From Actinoallomurus spadix (GTDB lineage: Bacteria > Actinomycetota > Actinomycetes > Streptosporangiales > Streptosporangiaceae), in NCBI RefSeq assembly GCF_024055725.1, contig NZ_JAMXMX010000012.1:1-64000 (forward strand): a stretch of 64,000 nt of DNA. The letters are read 5' to 3'. The notes under the pieces were generated by a model. The model ran no database searches, was not told the origin of the DNA, and was given only the letters and a program-made list of their open reading frames with translations. A program made the position numbers and the translations under genes. Shown here in pieces: positions 16,024 through 26,382 of this stretch (the first letter of the stretch is position 1; each line of letters starts with the position of its first letter).

Positions 16024-17683
16024 CGGACGGGACGGAGCCGGGCCGGGCGGGACCGAGGGGGCCGGGCCCGCCGCCGCGGGCCGGGGCGCGGGCCTCGCGG
16101 GCGCCGCCGTGCTCATCGGCGTCATCACCGTCTTCGCCCGGGTCGTCGGCTTCTCCCGCAGCCTCGTCCTGTCCCACACGGTCGGCAGTAACTGCCTGAG
16201 CACCGCGTACTTCACCGGCAACCAGGTGACGAACATCCTGTTCGAGGTCGTCGCCGGGGGAGCGCTCGCCGGCCTCGTGGTGCCCGTCCTGGCGGGCCCG
16301 GCGGCGCGCCGGGCGCCCGAGGCCCGCCGGATCGCCTCCGCGCTCATGACGTGGACCGTGCTGATCCTCGTGCCCCTCACCCTTCTCGCCGCGCTGGCGG
16401 CCCGCCCGGTGATCTCGGTCCTGGTCGGTGACCACGTGCCGGGCTGCTCACGGGACCAGGTCGTCGACGCGGGCACCCGGATGCTCGTCGTCTTCGCCCC
16501 GCAGATCCTGTTCTACGGTCTCGCCGTCGTGATGTACGGCGTGCTGCAGGCGCACCGCCGGTTCCTCGGCCCCGCGCTGGCGCCACTCGTGTCGAGCCTG
16601 GTCGTCATCGGCGCGTACCTGATGTTCCTGTCCACCGGCGCGGCCTACCGACAGGTCGCGGACCAGCACGACCTGTCCACCGTGACCCGCTCGGCGGAGC
16701 TGACACTGTCGGTCGGGACGACGCTCGGGGTGGTCGCCCTCGTCGCCACGGTGGTCGGCCCCACCGCCCGGCTGCGGCTCCGGCTGCGGCCGGCCCTGAC
16801 CTTCCCGCCCGGCGTCGCCGTGCGCATCCGGCGGCTGGCACTCGCCGGGCTGGCCACCCTCGTCGCCCAGCAGGCGGCCTGGGGAATCGTGATCGCGCTG
16901 GCCAACCGGAGGGGCGGAGGCGGCGCGCTGCCGGTCTACCAGTACGCCTGGTCGCTCTTCCAGCTCCCGTACGCCGTCCTGGCCGTACCCCTGGCGACCA
17001 GTGCCTTCCCGCTCCTGTCGGCCCGCGCGAGCGAAGGCGACGACGAGACGTTCGACCGCACCGCCGCGAGCACGACCCGGGCGATCCTGCTGCTGTCGTG
17101 CGCCGGCGCGGCCGTCCTGGCCGCGACCGCGCTCCCCGTCGCACGGGTGTTCCTGCTCCACACCAAGGGGCAGGTGCCGCCCATCGACCTGGCGCGTGCG
17201 ATCGTGGCGTTCGCGCCCGGCCTGGTCGGCTACGGGCTGATGGCGCACGTCGGCCGCACGCTGTTCGCCGCCGGCAAGGGCCGGGCCTCGGCGGCCGCCC
17301 AGGTCACCGGCTGGGTCGCGGTGATCGCGGCGGAGGTGACGCTGGTGCTGGCGGCCGGGAGGCGCGACGCGGTCGCCGCCCTCGGGCTGGGCAACTCGAT
17401 CGGCATGACGGTCGCCGGCGTCCTCCTGCTGCTGATGCTGGCACGGACCAGGGGCGGCGGCGCCCTCCGGGGCGTCGGCCGGGCGGCGGTGACGGGGCTG
17501 GCCGGCGCGGTGGCCGGGTACGCCGCAGGAGCGGGTGTGGTCGCCGCCTTCGGGCCGACGGGAACGGCCGGGAGCCTGGGCGTGGGCGTGCTCGCCGCGC
17601 CGGCCGCCGCGGTCGCGTTCGCGGCCGTCGCCTTCCTGGGGGACCCCGGCGATCTACGAGGCCTGATGAGGCGGAGGCTGTGA
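15974..17683 (+). CDS. MurJ/MviN-like lipid flippase
   Basis: This protein of up to 569 residues has 12-14 predicted transmembrane helices and the MurJ/MviN-family opening VFARVVGFSRSLVLSHTVG, then a conserved central LRRLALAGLATLVAQQ-like segment. MurJ-family proteins flip lipid II or other polyprenyl-linked glycans across the membrane. The first 40 residues are a Pro/Asp/Val/Thr repeat followed by Gly/Ala-rich sequence. The main actinobacterial MurJ/MviN usually has a pseudokinase domain and sits elsewhere, so this may be a second flippase for a dedicated glycan. The start is GTG 15974, overlapping the upstream stop; three more in-frame GTGs follow at 15-nt steps. Confidence 0.8.
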   Translation: MSRPDVTEPDVTKPDVTGRDGAGPGGTEGAGPAAAGRGAGLAGAAVLIGVITVFARVVGFSRSLVLSHTVGSNCLSTAYFTGNQVTNILFEVVAGGALAGLVVPVLAGPAARRAPEARRIASALMTWTVLILVPLTLLAALAARPVISVLVGDHVPGCSRDQVVDAGTRMLVVFAPQILFYGLAVVMYGVLQAHRRFLGPALAPLVSSLVVIGAYLMFLSTGAAYRQVADQHDLSTVTRSAELTLSVGTTLGVVALVATVVGPTARLRLRLRPALTFPPGVAVRIRRLALAGLATLVAQQAAWGIVIALANRRGGGGALPVYQYAWSLFQLPYAVLAVPLATSAFPLLSARASEGDDETFDRTAASTTRAILLLSCAGAAVLAATALPVARVFLLHTKGQVPPIDLARAIVAFAPGLVGYGLMAHVGRTLFAAGKGRASAAAQVTGWVAVIAAEVTLVLAAGRRDAVAALGLGNSIGMTVAGVLLLLMLARTRGGGALRGVGRAAVTGLAGAVAGYAAGAGVVAAFGPTGTAGSLGVGVLAAPAAAVAFAAVAFLGDPGDLRGLMRRRL

Positions 17684-18912
17684 TGGACGGTTCGAAGGTC
17701 GCCCTGGTGCTCGCCACGAGCGCCGGCGGCGTGGGACGGCACGTGCGGTCGGTCGCCGACGGCCTGCGGGAGCGTGGCGCGAAGGTCGTCGTGCTCGGAC
17801 CCGCCTCGGCCGACGAGCTGTTCGGGTTCACCGAGTCCGGTGCGAGGTTCGTTCCGGTGGAGATCGCGGACCGGCCGCACCCGCTCGGCGATGTGCGAGC
17901 GGTGGCCCGGATCCGTCGCCTGACCCGGGACGCCGACGTCGTGCACGCGCACGGGCTGCGGGCCGGGGGGCTCGCCGCGCTCGCCCGTCTCCGTACGGCG
18001 CCGGCACCGCTGCGCCTCGGCCCGGCCGCTCCGCCGCTCGTCGTCACCCTGCACAACGCGTCCATCGCGGGTGGTCTGACCGGCGCGGCGTACGCGACGC
18101 TCGAGCGGGTCGTCGCCCGGGGCGCGGCCGAGGTCCTGGCGGTCTCCCCGGACCTGGAGGAGCGGATGCGCGCGCTCGGCGCGCGCTCGGTGGGTCTCGC
18201 GCTGGTGCCCGCCCCGGCCACGCCACCGTCCCCGGACCTCGCGCCGTCCCACGAGCCCGAATCGTCCCAGGACGCCAGGCCTTCCCAGGGCACCGCGGCA
18301 CCGTCCCGGGCGGCCGCGGTGCCGCCGGAGGACCACGCCGCGGCCAAGCGGATCCGCGCCGAGCTCGGCGCCGGGGACGCCCCGCTGATCCTGACGGTGG
18401 CGCGCCTGGCCGACCAGAAGGGGCTGCCCACCCTGCTGGACGCCGCCGCCGGATGGGCCCGGCTGGACCCGCCCGCGCTCGTGGTGATCGCCGGGGACGG
18501 GCCGCTCGAGGCCGGGCTCCGTGACCGGATCGCCGAGGAGAACCTCCCGGTGCGGCTGCTCGGCCACCGTACGGACGTGCCGGCCCTCCTCGCCGCGGCC
18601 GACGTCGCCGTCCTCCCGAGCATCTGGGAGGGCCAGCCGCTGATCGTGCAGGAGGTGCTGCGCGCAGGACGGCCGCTCGTCGCCACCAGGGTGGGCGGAG
18701 TGCCCGTGATGGTGGGCGACGCGGCGCTTCTCGTGCCTCCGGGGGACGCCGGCGAGCTCGAACGCGCGGTGCGCCGGGTGCTGGAGGACCGGGCGCTCGC
18801 CGATCGGCTCGCGTCCGCCGCCGTGGAGCGGGCATCCCGGCTCCCGACGGAGGACGACGCCGTCGATCAGCTGCTGTCGGTGTACGACCGGGTAATGCGA
18901 ACGGTCTTCTGA
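17683..18912 (+). CDS. GT4-family glycosyltransferase
   Basis: This 409-residue GT-B enzyme starts with a glycine-rich loop (VALVLATSAGGVGRHV). The C-terminal donor-binding half has LTVARLADQKGLPTLL, VIAGDGPL and EGQPLIVQE (Glu-x7-Glu), the signature of retaining GT4 enzymes. Residues about 185-222 form a Pro/Ser/Ala/Glu linker between the two Rossmann domains. It should add a sugar, from a nucleotide donor, to a lipid or small acceptor in the cytosol. The ATG overlaps the flippase stop by one base (TGATG), and GGAGG precedes it. Together with the MraY-like and MurJ-like genes it forms a compact glycan module. Confidence 0.85.
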   Translation: MDGSKVALVLATSAGGVGRHVRSVADGLRERGAKVVVLGPASADELFGFTESGARFVPVEIADRPHPLGDVRAVARIRRLTRDADVVHAHGLRAGGLAALARLRTAPAPLRLGPAAPPLVVTLHNASIAGGLTGAAYATLERVVARGAAEVLAVSPDLEERMRALGARSVGLALVPAPATPPSPDLAPSHEPESSQDARPSQGTAAPSRAAAVPPEDHAAAKRIRAELGAGDAPLILTVARLADQKGLPTLLDAAAGWARLDPPALVVIAGDGPLEAGLRDRIAEENLPVRLLGHRTDVPALLAAADVAVLPSIWEGQPLIVQEVLRAGRPLVATRVGGVPVMVGDAALLVPPGDAGELERAVRRVLEDRALADRLASAAVERASRLPTEDDAVDQLLSVYDRVMRTVF

Positions 18913-18947
18913 CGACGTCTCGGGTACGAGGAAGGTTTGCCTTTGTA

Positions 18948-18953
18948 TATAGT
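18948..18953 (+). promoter_or_regulatory. candidate -10 for the terC leader
   Basis: TATAGT sits in a short AT-rich patch (TTTGTATATAGT) 15 bp upstream of the manganese riboswitch. The aptamer would start 7-12 nt after it, as expected for a transcript that opens with the aptamer. No clear -35 was seen. Confidence 0.5.
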
Positions 18954-18959
18954 CGGTTC

Positions 18960-19091
18960 GCAGGAGGGGAGTATTCCTTCGCGGCAGTGTCGTCACCACG
19001 GTCCCAGGAGTCGTATGCGGCCCGGTGCTGTCGGCTCACACCATGGGTGAGGGCGGAAGAGACCTCCGGGGCCGCTGCCTGCCACCGGAGG
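18960..19091 (+). ncRNA. yybP-ykoY manganese riboswitch
   Basis: The conserved elements of this class appear in order. GGGGAGTA occurs at 18966-18973, with GGAGG 18963-18967 as the 5' strand of P1. GTCGTCA follows, then the CCGGTGCTGTCGGCTCAC arm, and GGAAGAGACCTCC at 19055-19067, whose CCTCC closes P1. The motif controls Mn2+ homeostasis genes, and here it sits directly before a TerC-family exporter. CCTCCGG (19063-19069) can instead pair perfectly with CCGGAGG (19085-19091), the ribosome-binding site. Ligand-stabilised P1 would free the site, giving a translational ON switch. The identification is from motif memory, not a covariance search. Confidence 0.85.
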
Positions 19092-19101
19092 AAATGAACT
19101 C

Positions 19102-20286
19102 GTGAACGTCACTTTCTGGGCCTGGGGTCTCACCCTGCTGGGTCTTCTCGCGTTCATACTGTTCGACCTGTGGGTGGTGGACCGCGGAAAGCCGCGTGAT
19201 TTCTCCATGCGGCAGGCGACCACCTGGGTGACGTTCTACGTATTGCTGGCGATCGCCTTCGGCGTCGGCCTGTTGCTGTTCGAGGGCGCCGACTACTCCA
19301 CCCAGTTCTTCGCCGGCTATCTCACCGAGTACAGCCTCAGCGTCGACAACCTGTTCATCTTCTACGTGATCATGGCGCGGTTCGCCGTCCCCCGCGCCAA
19401 CCAGCACATGGTGCTGCTGATCGGCATCATGATCGCGCTGGTGATGCGGGGGATGTTCATCGCGGTCGGAGCCGCCGCGCTGGCCAGGTTCGAGTGGCTG
19501 TTCTACATCTTCGGGGCCTTCCTCATCTGGACGGCCTACGGACTGGTGCGCGGCGAGCCCGACGAGGACGAGTACGAAGAGAACATCCTGGTCCGCTGGA
19601 TCTGCCGAGTCGTCCCGACGACGGAGGACTACCACGAGCACCGGATGACCGTCCGCATCGACGGCAAGCGCCTCATCACACCCATGCTGATCGTGATGAT
19701 CGCGATCGGCTCCACCGACCTGCTGTTCGCCCTGGACTCCATCCCGGCGATCTTCGGGCTCACCAAGGAGTCCTATCTGGTCTTCACCGCCAACGCCTTC
19801 GCGCTCATGGGCCTCCGGCAGCTGTACTTCCTCCTGCGGGGACTGCTCGATCGGCTCGTGTACCTCAGCAAGGGGCTGGCGGTCATCCTGGCCTTCATCG
19901 GCGTCAAGCTCGTCATGGAGGCCCTGCACACGACCTGGTTCGAGAATGTGCCGGAGATCTCCACCCTCATGTCCCTCGCCGTCATCGGCGCGACGATGCT
20001 CGTGACCACGGTGGCCAGCCTCGTCAAGACGCCCCGCCGTTCCGCGCCCGGCGGCTCGGGGGGCACGGCGGCCGGCGACGACGGGCAGGAGCGGGGCCCG
20101 GAAGGGGACGGAGGGCCGGGCGGCACCGGCGAGATCGGTCCCGTTCCCGGCCCCTCCGCTCCGGACGCGGCGGAGCGTGAGCCGGAGGCCGAGTCGCAGT
20201 CACCCGGTCCCGCCTACGGGACGGAGACCGACGCGCACGCCGGCCAGATCGACGCTGACGCGGGAGCGGGACACACCCGGCGCTGA
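19102..20286 (+). CDS. TerC/Alx family membrane protein, probable Mn2+ exporter
   Basis: This 394-residue protein has about nine transmembrane helices and the family signatures EYSLSVDNLFIFYVIM and STDLLFALDSIPAIFG, with acidic residues inside the membrane. Members export Mn2+ (Alx/MeeF type) or help metallate exported enzymes. The residues after about 315 form a Gly/Pro/Glu-rich cytosolic tail that is not part of the core family. The start is GTG 19102, with GGAGG 10 nt upstream; an ATG at 19094 opens only a two-codon frame. The preceding manganese riboswitch strongly supports a manganese role. Confidence 0.9.
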   Translation: MNVTFWAWGLTLLGLLAFILFDLWVVDRGKPRDFSMRQATTWVTFYVLLAIAFGVGLLLFEGADYSTQFFAGYLTEYSLSVDNLFIFYVIMARFAVPRANQHMVLLIGIMIALVMRGMFIAVGAAALARFEWLFYIFGAFLIWTAYGLVRGEPDEDEYEENILVRWICRVVPTTEDYHEHRMTVRIDGKRLITPMLIVMIAIGSTDLLFALDSIPAIFGLTKESYLVFTANAFALMGLRQLYFLLRGLLDRLVYLSKGLAVILAFIGVKLVMEALHTTWFENVPEISTLMSLAVIGATMLVTTVASLVKTPRRSAPGGSGGTAAGDDGQERGPEGDGGPGGTGEIGPVPGPSAPDAAEREPEAESQSPGPAYGTETDAHAGQIDADAGAGHTRR

Positions 20287-20376
20287 GCGCGGGGTGGTGA
20301 CCTCGGGGGCTTTCCGGCGGATCACTCCCCGGCCCCTGTACCGTGATCGCAGGGGATGGATCAGGGGAAGGTTCGC

Positions 20377-20880
20377 ATGCGCTTGCCCTCGGTGGCGCCC
20401 GCGGTGACGCGGACGATCTCGATCGTGCTGGCGGTCGCGGCCGTCGGTGTCCTGGTGGTCACCGCCCTCGCAGACCGGCAGGGCGGCCGGGGCGGCCATG
20501 GAACGGCGGCGGCGCCGTCCCGGCCCGCGACGCCGGTCGCCGAGTCGACGATGCCCGGCAGTATCGACCTGCCGCCCACCAGCGCACCGGCCACGCCACG
20601 GGTGCGGGCCGCCGACGCCAGGACCTGGCTGCGGGCGCTCGCCGGCACGTGGACCCAGGACGCGCGGAAGAACTACTTCGAGTTCCGGCCCGACGGCACC
20701 GGTGAGTGGGTGGCGTTCGGCCAGAAGCTCTGGACCGGTAAGGCCACTCCGCGCAACGCCACGACCTTCGACCTGTCCGACCGGAGCGGGCAGGGCGCGT
20801 CCTATTGGCAGGTCAGGCTGGTGAGCGGGGGGAGGTCACTGTTCTTCGCCGGCACGCAGACGACCTACCACAAGGCGTGA
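20377..20880 (+). CDS. single-pass membrane-anchored protein of unknown function
   Basis: This 167-residue protein has an N-terminal membrane helix (TISIVLAVAAVGVLVVTALA), a Gly/Pro/Thr linker, and an outside domain of about 95 residues (from WLRALAGTWTQDARKNYFEFRPDG to the end). The outside domain looks like a small beta-sheet lipocalin-like fold, but I do not recognise the family. ATG 20377 is chosen because AGGGGAAGG lies 5 nt upstream; ATG 20356 has no useful spacing. A TACCGT box at 20339-20344 is a plausible -10. It faces the MarR gene convergently. Confidence 0.6.
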   Translation: MRLPSVAPAVTRTISIVLAVAAVGVLVVTALADRQGGRGGHGTAAAPSRPATPVAESTMPGSIDLPPTSAPATPRVRAADARTWLRALAGTWTQDARKNYFEFRPDGTGEWVAFGQKLWTGKATPRNATTFDLSDRSGQGASYWQVRLVSGGRSLFFAGTQTTYHKA

Positions 20881-20889
20881 CGGGGGACG

Positions 20890-21354
20890 TCACTCGCCCG
20901 GACTGGCGGCCAGGCTCTCCAGGACGTCCAGCGCCCCGACCAGGGCGGCACGCTGCTCGGGTGAGAGCGTGCCGAGCCGTTCGACCAGGAACGCCGACCG
21001 CTCGGTGCGCAGCCGTTCGAGCTGGCGGCGGCCCTCGGGAGTGATCTCCAGGAGGGTCGCCCGCCGGTCGTCGACGTCGGGAGTGCGGCGGAGCAGGGCC
21101 TGCGCCTCCAGCGAGGCGACCAGCCGGCTCTGCGTGGGCGCGCTGACGCCCTCGTGGGCGGCGAGGTCGCCGAGGCGTACCGGCCCGAGTGCCTCCAGGC
21201 TCGACAGGGTCGACGCCTGGCTCGACGTGAGCGTCCGGGGGCCGTACTGGCGAACGCGACGGCTCAGCCGGCCCAGCGTCATGCGCAGCCGCGCCGCGAG
21301 CTCCACGTCCGTCATGGCCTCGGCCTCGGCCGCCGGCCTGGTCACGCCCGTCAT
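20890..21354 (-). CDS. MarR family transcriptional regulator
   Basis: This 154-residue protein shows the winged helix-turn-helix of MarR proteins. The recognition region is LGDLAAHEGVSAPTQSRLVASLEAQALLRRTPD, followed by the wing DVDDRRATLLEITPEGRRQL. Such dimers bind short inverted repeats and release them on ligand binding. Target and ligand are unknown. The upstream 196 bp on its own strand contains GTGA-N6-TCAC (21541-21554), but this lies at the end of the next gene. ATG 21354 follows AAGGA; ATG 21315 is an alternative. Confidence 0.88.
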   Translation of the reverse strand: MTGVTRPAAEAEAMTDVELAARLRMTLGRLSRRVRQYGPRTLTSSQASTLSSLEALGPVRLGDLAAHEGVSAPTQSRLVASLEAQALLRRTPDVDDRRATLLEITPEGRRQLERLRTERSAFLVERLGTLSPEQRAALVGALDVLESLAASPGE

Positions 21355-21550
21355 AGGTTCCTTATCCGGCTCGCGTCTCCGACGCGCTCGCGCGCGTCTC
21401 CTTCCATCATCCCGTCCTGCGGCGACCGGCGTGCCCGGACGCCCGAGAAACCAGGAGAACGGGCGCCGGTCACACCGAGCCGCGGACGTTAGTGGGATGT
21501 ATCGGGGCGAACGACCGAGGAAGGATGATCGTGGCGCGATGTGATCAGGA

Positions 21551-22204
21551 TCACCATCCCCGGGCGCGCCACTCCGGAAGGTGCGGGCGTTCGCGGCCGA
21601 GGGTGGTGTCCTTGCCGTGGCCGGGGTAGACCCAGGTCTCGTCCGGGAGCACGCCGAACACCCGCTCCTCGAGGTCGCCCATGAGCCGGGTGAACAGCGT
21701 CGCGTCGCCCCAGGTGTTCCCCGGGCCGCCCGGGAACAGGCTGTCGCCGGTGAACAGGTGCGGCGTGTCGCCGTCGTCGTACAGCAGCGCGATCGACCCG
21801 GGCGTGTGACCCCGCAGGTGGATCACCGACAGCGTGTGCTGCCCGACCCGTACGGTGCCGCCGTGCCGCACTGGCTCGGTGACCGGCAGCGGCAGGGCCT
21901 CGGCGTCGTCCGGGTGGGCCACGACCGACGGATGGGTCGCGTCGACGACCGCGCCGAGCGCGCCCCAGTGGTCCTGGTGCCGGTGGGTCGTCACGACCCG
22001 GGAGAGCGGCGCGTCGCCGAGGAGCTCCAGGAGACGCTCCGGCTCACTGGCGGCGTCGATCAGCACCTGCTCCCCGGTGGCCGTGCAGCGCAGGAGATAG
22101 GCGTTGTTGTCGAACGGCCCGACCGCCAGCTTGGTGATGGTCAGACCGGGCAGCTCGCGTACGTCGGGCGGGCCACCGACCTCGACGTTGCCTGTGTAGG
22201 ACAC
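21551..22204 (-). CDS. MBL-fold hydrolase, glyoxalase II-like
   Basis: This 217-residue protein has the complete zinc motif THRHQDHWG (HxHxDH), then LRGHTPGSIAL, LFTGDSLFPGG and YPGHGKDTTLG. This is the ligand set of the glyoxalase II/persulfide dioxygenase group. The likely role is hydrolysis of a thioester or related small substrate in the cytosol. The start is GTG 22204, chosen because GGAGGAG lies 5-6 nt upstream. It is divergent from the degenerate MBL protein at 22333, which is a distant fold relative. Confidence 0.85.
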   Translation of the reverse strand: MSYTGNVEVGGPPDVRELPGLTITKLAVGPFDNNAYLLRCTATGEQVLIDAASEPERLLELLGDAPLSRVVTTHRHQDHWGALGAVVDATHPSVVAHPDDAEALPLPVTEPVRHGGTVRVGQHTLSVIHLRGHTPGSIALLYDDGDTPHLFTGDSLFPGGPGNTWGDATLFTRLMGDLEERVFGVLPDETWVYPGHGKDTTLGRERPHLPEWRARGW

Positions 22205-22320
22205 GCACTCTCCTCCCATCGGTGATCGGATCACCTCACCTGCGTTCCATCCTTTCACTCCGGTGACGCGCCGCGCGGTCCGGCGGACGAGGAGACCACC
22301 GGGCCCGGGCACTCCGGAAG

Positions 22321-22326
22321 TACGCT
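22321..22326 (+). promoter_or_regulatory. leaderless-type -10 box
   Basis: TACGCT ends 6 nt before the ATG at 22333, and no Shine-Dalgarno exists in between. This is the spacing expected when transcription starts at the start codon. The same pattern occurs before the genes at 3933, 31296 and 57209. Confidence 0.5.
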
Positions 22327-22332
22327 TCGATC

Positions 22333-23151
22333 ATGGACGACGAGTTGCCGATCTGCCGCACGTGCGGAGTGCAGTACGCCGCGCCCCGGCCGGACTGCCC
22401 GATCTGCGAGGACGAGCGGCAGTACGTCGGATGGGACGGCCAGCGCTGGACGACCCTGGCCGAGCTGCGCGCCGGCGGGCACCGGGGGAAGGTCGCCGAG
22501 GAGGGGCCGGGCATCGTCGGAATCGGCGCCGATCCGCCCACCTCGATCGGCCAGCGCGCGCTGCTCGTACGGACCCCGGCGGGCAACGTCCTCTGGGACA
22601 TGATCACCTACCTCGACGACGATCTCGTCTCCCAGGTCGCCGGGCTCGGCGGCGTCGACGCCATCGCGATCAGCCATCCGCACTTCTACGGCTCGATGGT
22701 CGAGTGGGCGCACGCGTTCGACGCGCCCGTCTACATCCACGCCGCCGACCGGGAGTGGGTGGCCCGGCCGGACGACTCGATCGTCTTCTGGGAGGGCGAG
22801 ACCCGGGAGATCGGCGACGGGCTGACCCTGGTCAACACGGGCGTGCACTTCGCGGGCGGCCAGGTGCTGCACTGGCGCGACGGGGAGGACGGCAGGGGAG
22901 CGCTGCTCACCGGCGACATCTTCACCGTGGTCTCCGACCGCCGGTACGTCGGCTTCATGTACAGCTATCCGAACCTGATCCCCGAGCGTCCCCGGGTGAT
23001 CCGCCGTGCCCTGCGCAGGATGGAGCCGTTCGCGTTCGAGCGGGTGTACGGGGGCTGGTGGGGCCGGGTCGTCGCCACGGACGGGGTCGGCGCCGTACGG
23101 CGGTCGGCTGAGCGCTATCTCACCCATGCCCTCGACGACGAGCCCGAGTAG
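22333..23151 (+). CDS. zinc-ribbon plus degenerate metallo-beta-lactamase-fold protein
   Basis: This 272-residue protein opens with a four-cysteine zinc ribbon (CRTC at 8-11 and CPIC at 22-25) and continues as an MBL fold. The key metal motif HxHxDH is replaced by HPHFYG at 115-120. Later positions NTGVHFAGGQ and LLTGDIF keep a His and an Asp. A full binuclear site therefore cannot form; the protein may hold one metal, bind without catalysis, or use altered chemistry. I do not know a characterised relative. It lies just upstream of uvrA, on the same strand but with separate promoters, and appears leaderless. Confidence 0.75.
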   Translation: MDDELPICRTCGVQYAAPRPDCPICEDERQYVGWDGQRWTTLAELRAGGHRGKVAEEGPGIVGIGADPPTSIGQRALLVRTPAGNVLWDMITYLDDDLVSQVAGLGGVDAIAISHPHFYGSMVEWAHAFDAPVYIHAADREWVARPDDSIVFWEGETREIGDGLTLVNTGVHFAGGQVLHWRDGEDGRGALLTGDIFTVVSDRRYVGFMYSYPNLIPERPRVIRRALRRMEPFAFERVYGGWWGRVVATDGVGAVRRSAERYLTHALDDEPE

Positions 23152-23189
23152 GCCACCACGGCCTCGGGCGTTTCGGTGGCGATCTGGGT

Positions 23190-23205
23190 TCGAACACGTG
23201 TACGG
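23190..23205 (+). promoter_or_regulatory. LexA (SOS) box upstream of uvrA
   Basis: TCGAAC-ACGT-GTACGG matches the LexA consensus TCGAAC-N4-GTTCGA perfectly in its left half, with mismatches confined to the right half. It is 112 bp upstream of the uvrA start. The central ACGT is the same as in the recN box at 10923. uvrA is a classical SOS gene. Confidence 0.7.
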
Positions 23206-23317
23206 TTTCGGTGCGACGAGGGACCGCCGTGATGGGGCTTTGGAAGAAAACCGGCCTGTCCGCTCGTTAGCCTGAAGCCGACTGCCTCAACCGGGCTCTA
23301 GGGGATAACGATACGCC

Positions 23318-26164
<2,847 letters not shown>

Positions 26165-26307
26165 GGCGTCGCTTGCGGCCCCGTGGGTCGCCGTCTCCCC
26201 GGGAGGGGATCGCTCATCGCCGCCGGGACGAGTGACCGCGCGGAGGAGGCCGCCGGGCGGCAGGCCACGTCGGCGCGCGGTCGCCGCAGGACGGGAACCA
26301 CGCCGTA

Positions 26308-26340
26308 CGGTGCCAGGCCCTGGCGTCGGGCCCGGCACCG
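26308..26340. terminator. hairpin between convergent uvrA and protease genes
   Basis: CGGTGCC-A-GGCCC pairs with GGGCC-C-GGCACCG around a 7-nt loop: a 12-bp stem with one mismatch. It sits in the 218-bp spacer between the uvrA stop and the convergent protease stop. There is no T tract. No other structure was evident in this spacer. Confidence 0.55.
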
Positions 26341-26382
26341 CGGCTGAGGCCGTGACCGCCCTCGTGCGGGAGAACGGAACGG

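Noticed and set aside
21540-21554. TGTGA-N6-TCAC, a CRP-like core
   Set aside because: It overlaps the stop codon of the glyoxalase II-like gene and lies 186 bp from the MarR start. It is a good match but badly placed for control of either gene.
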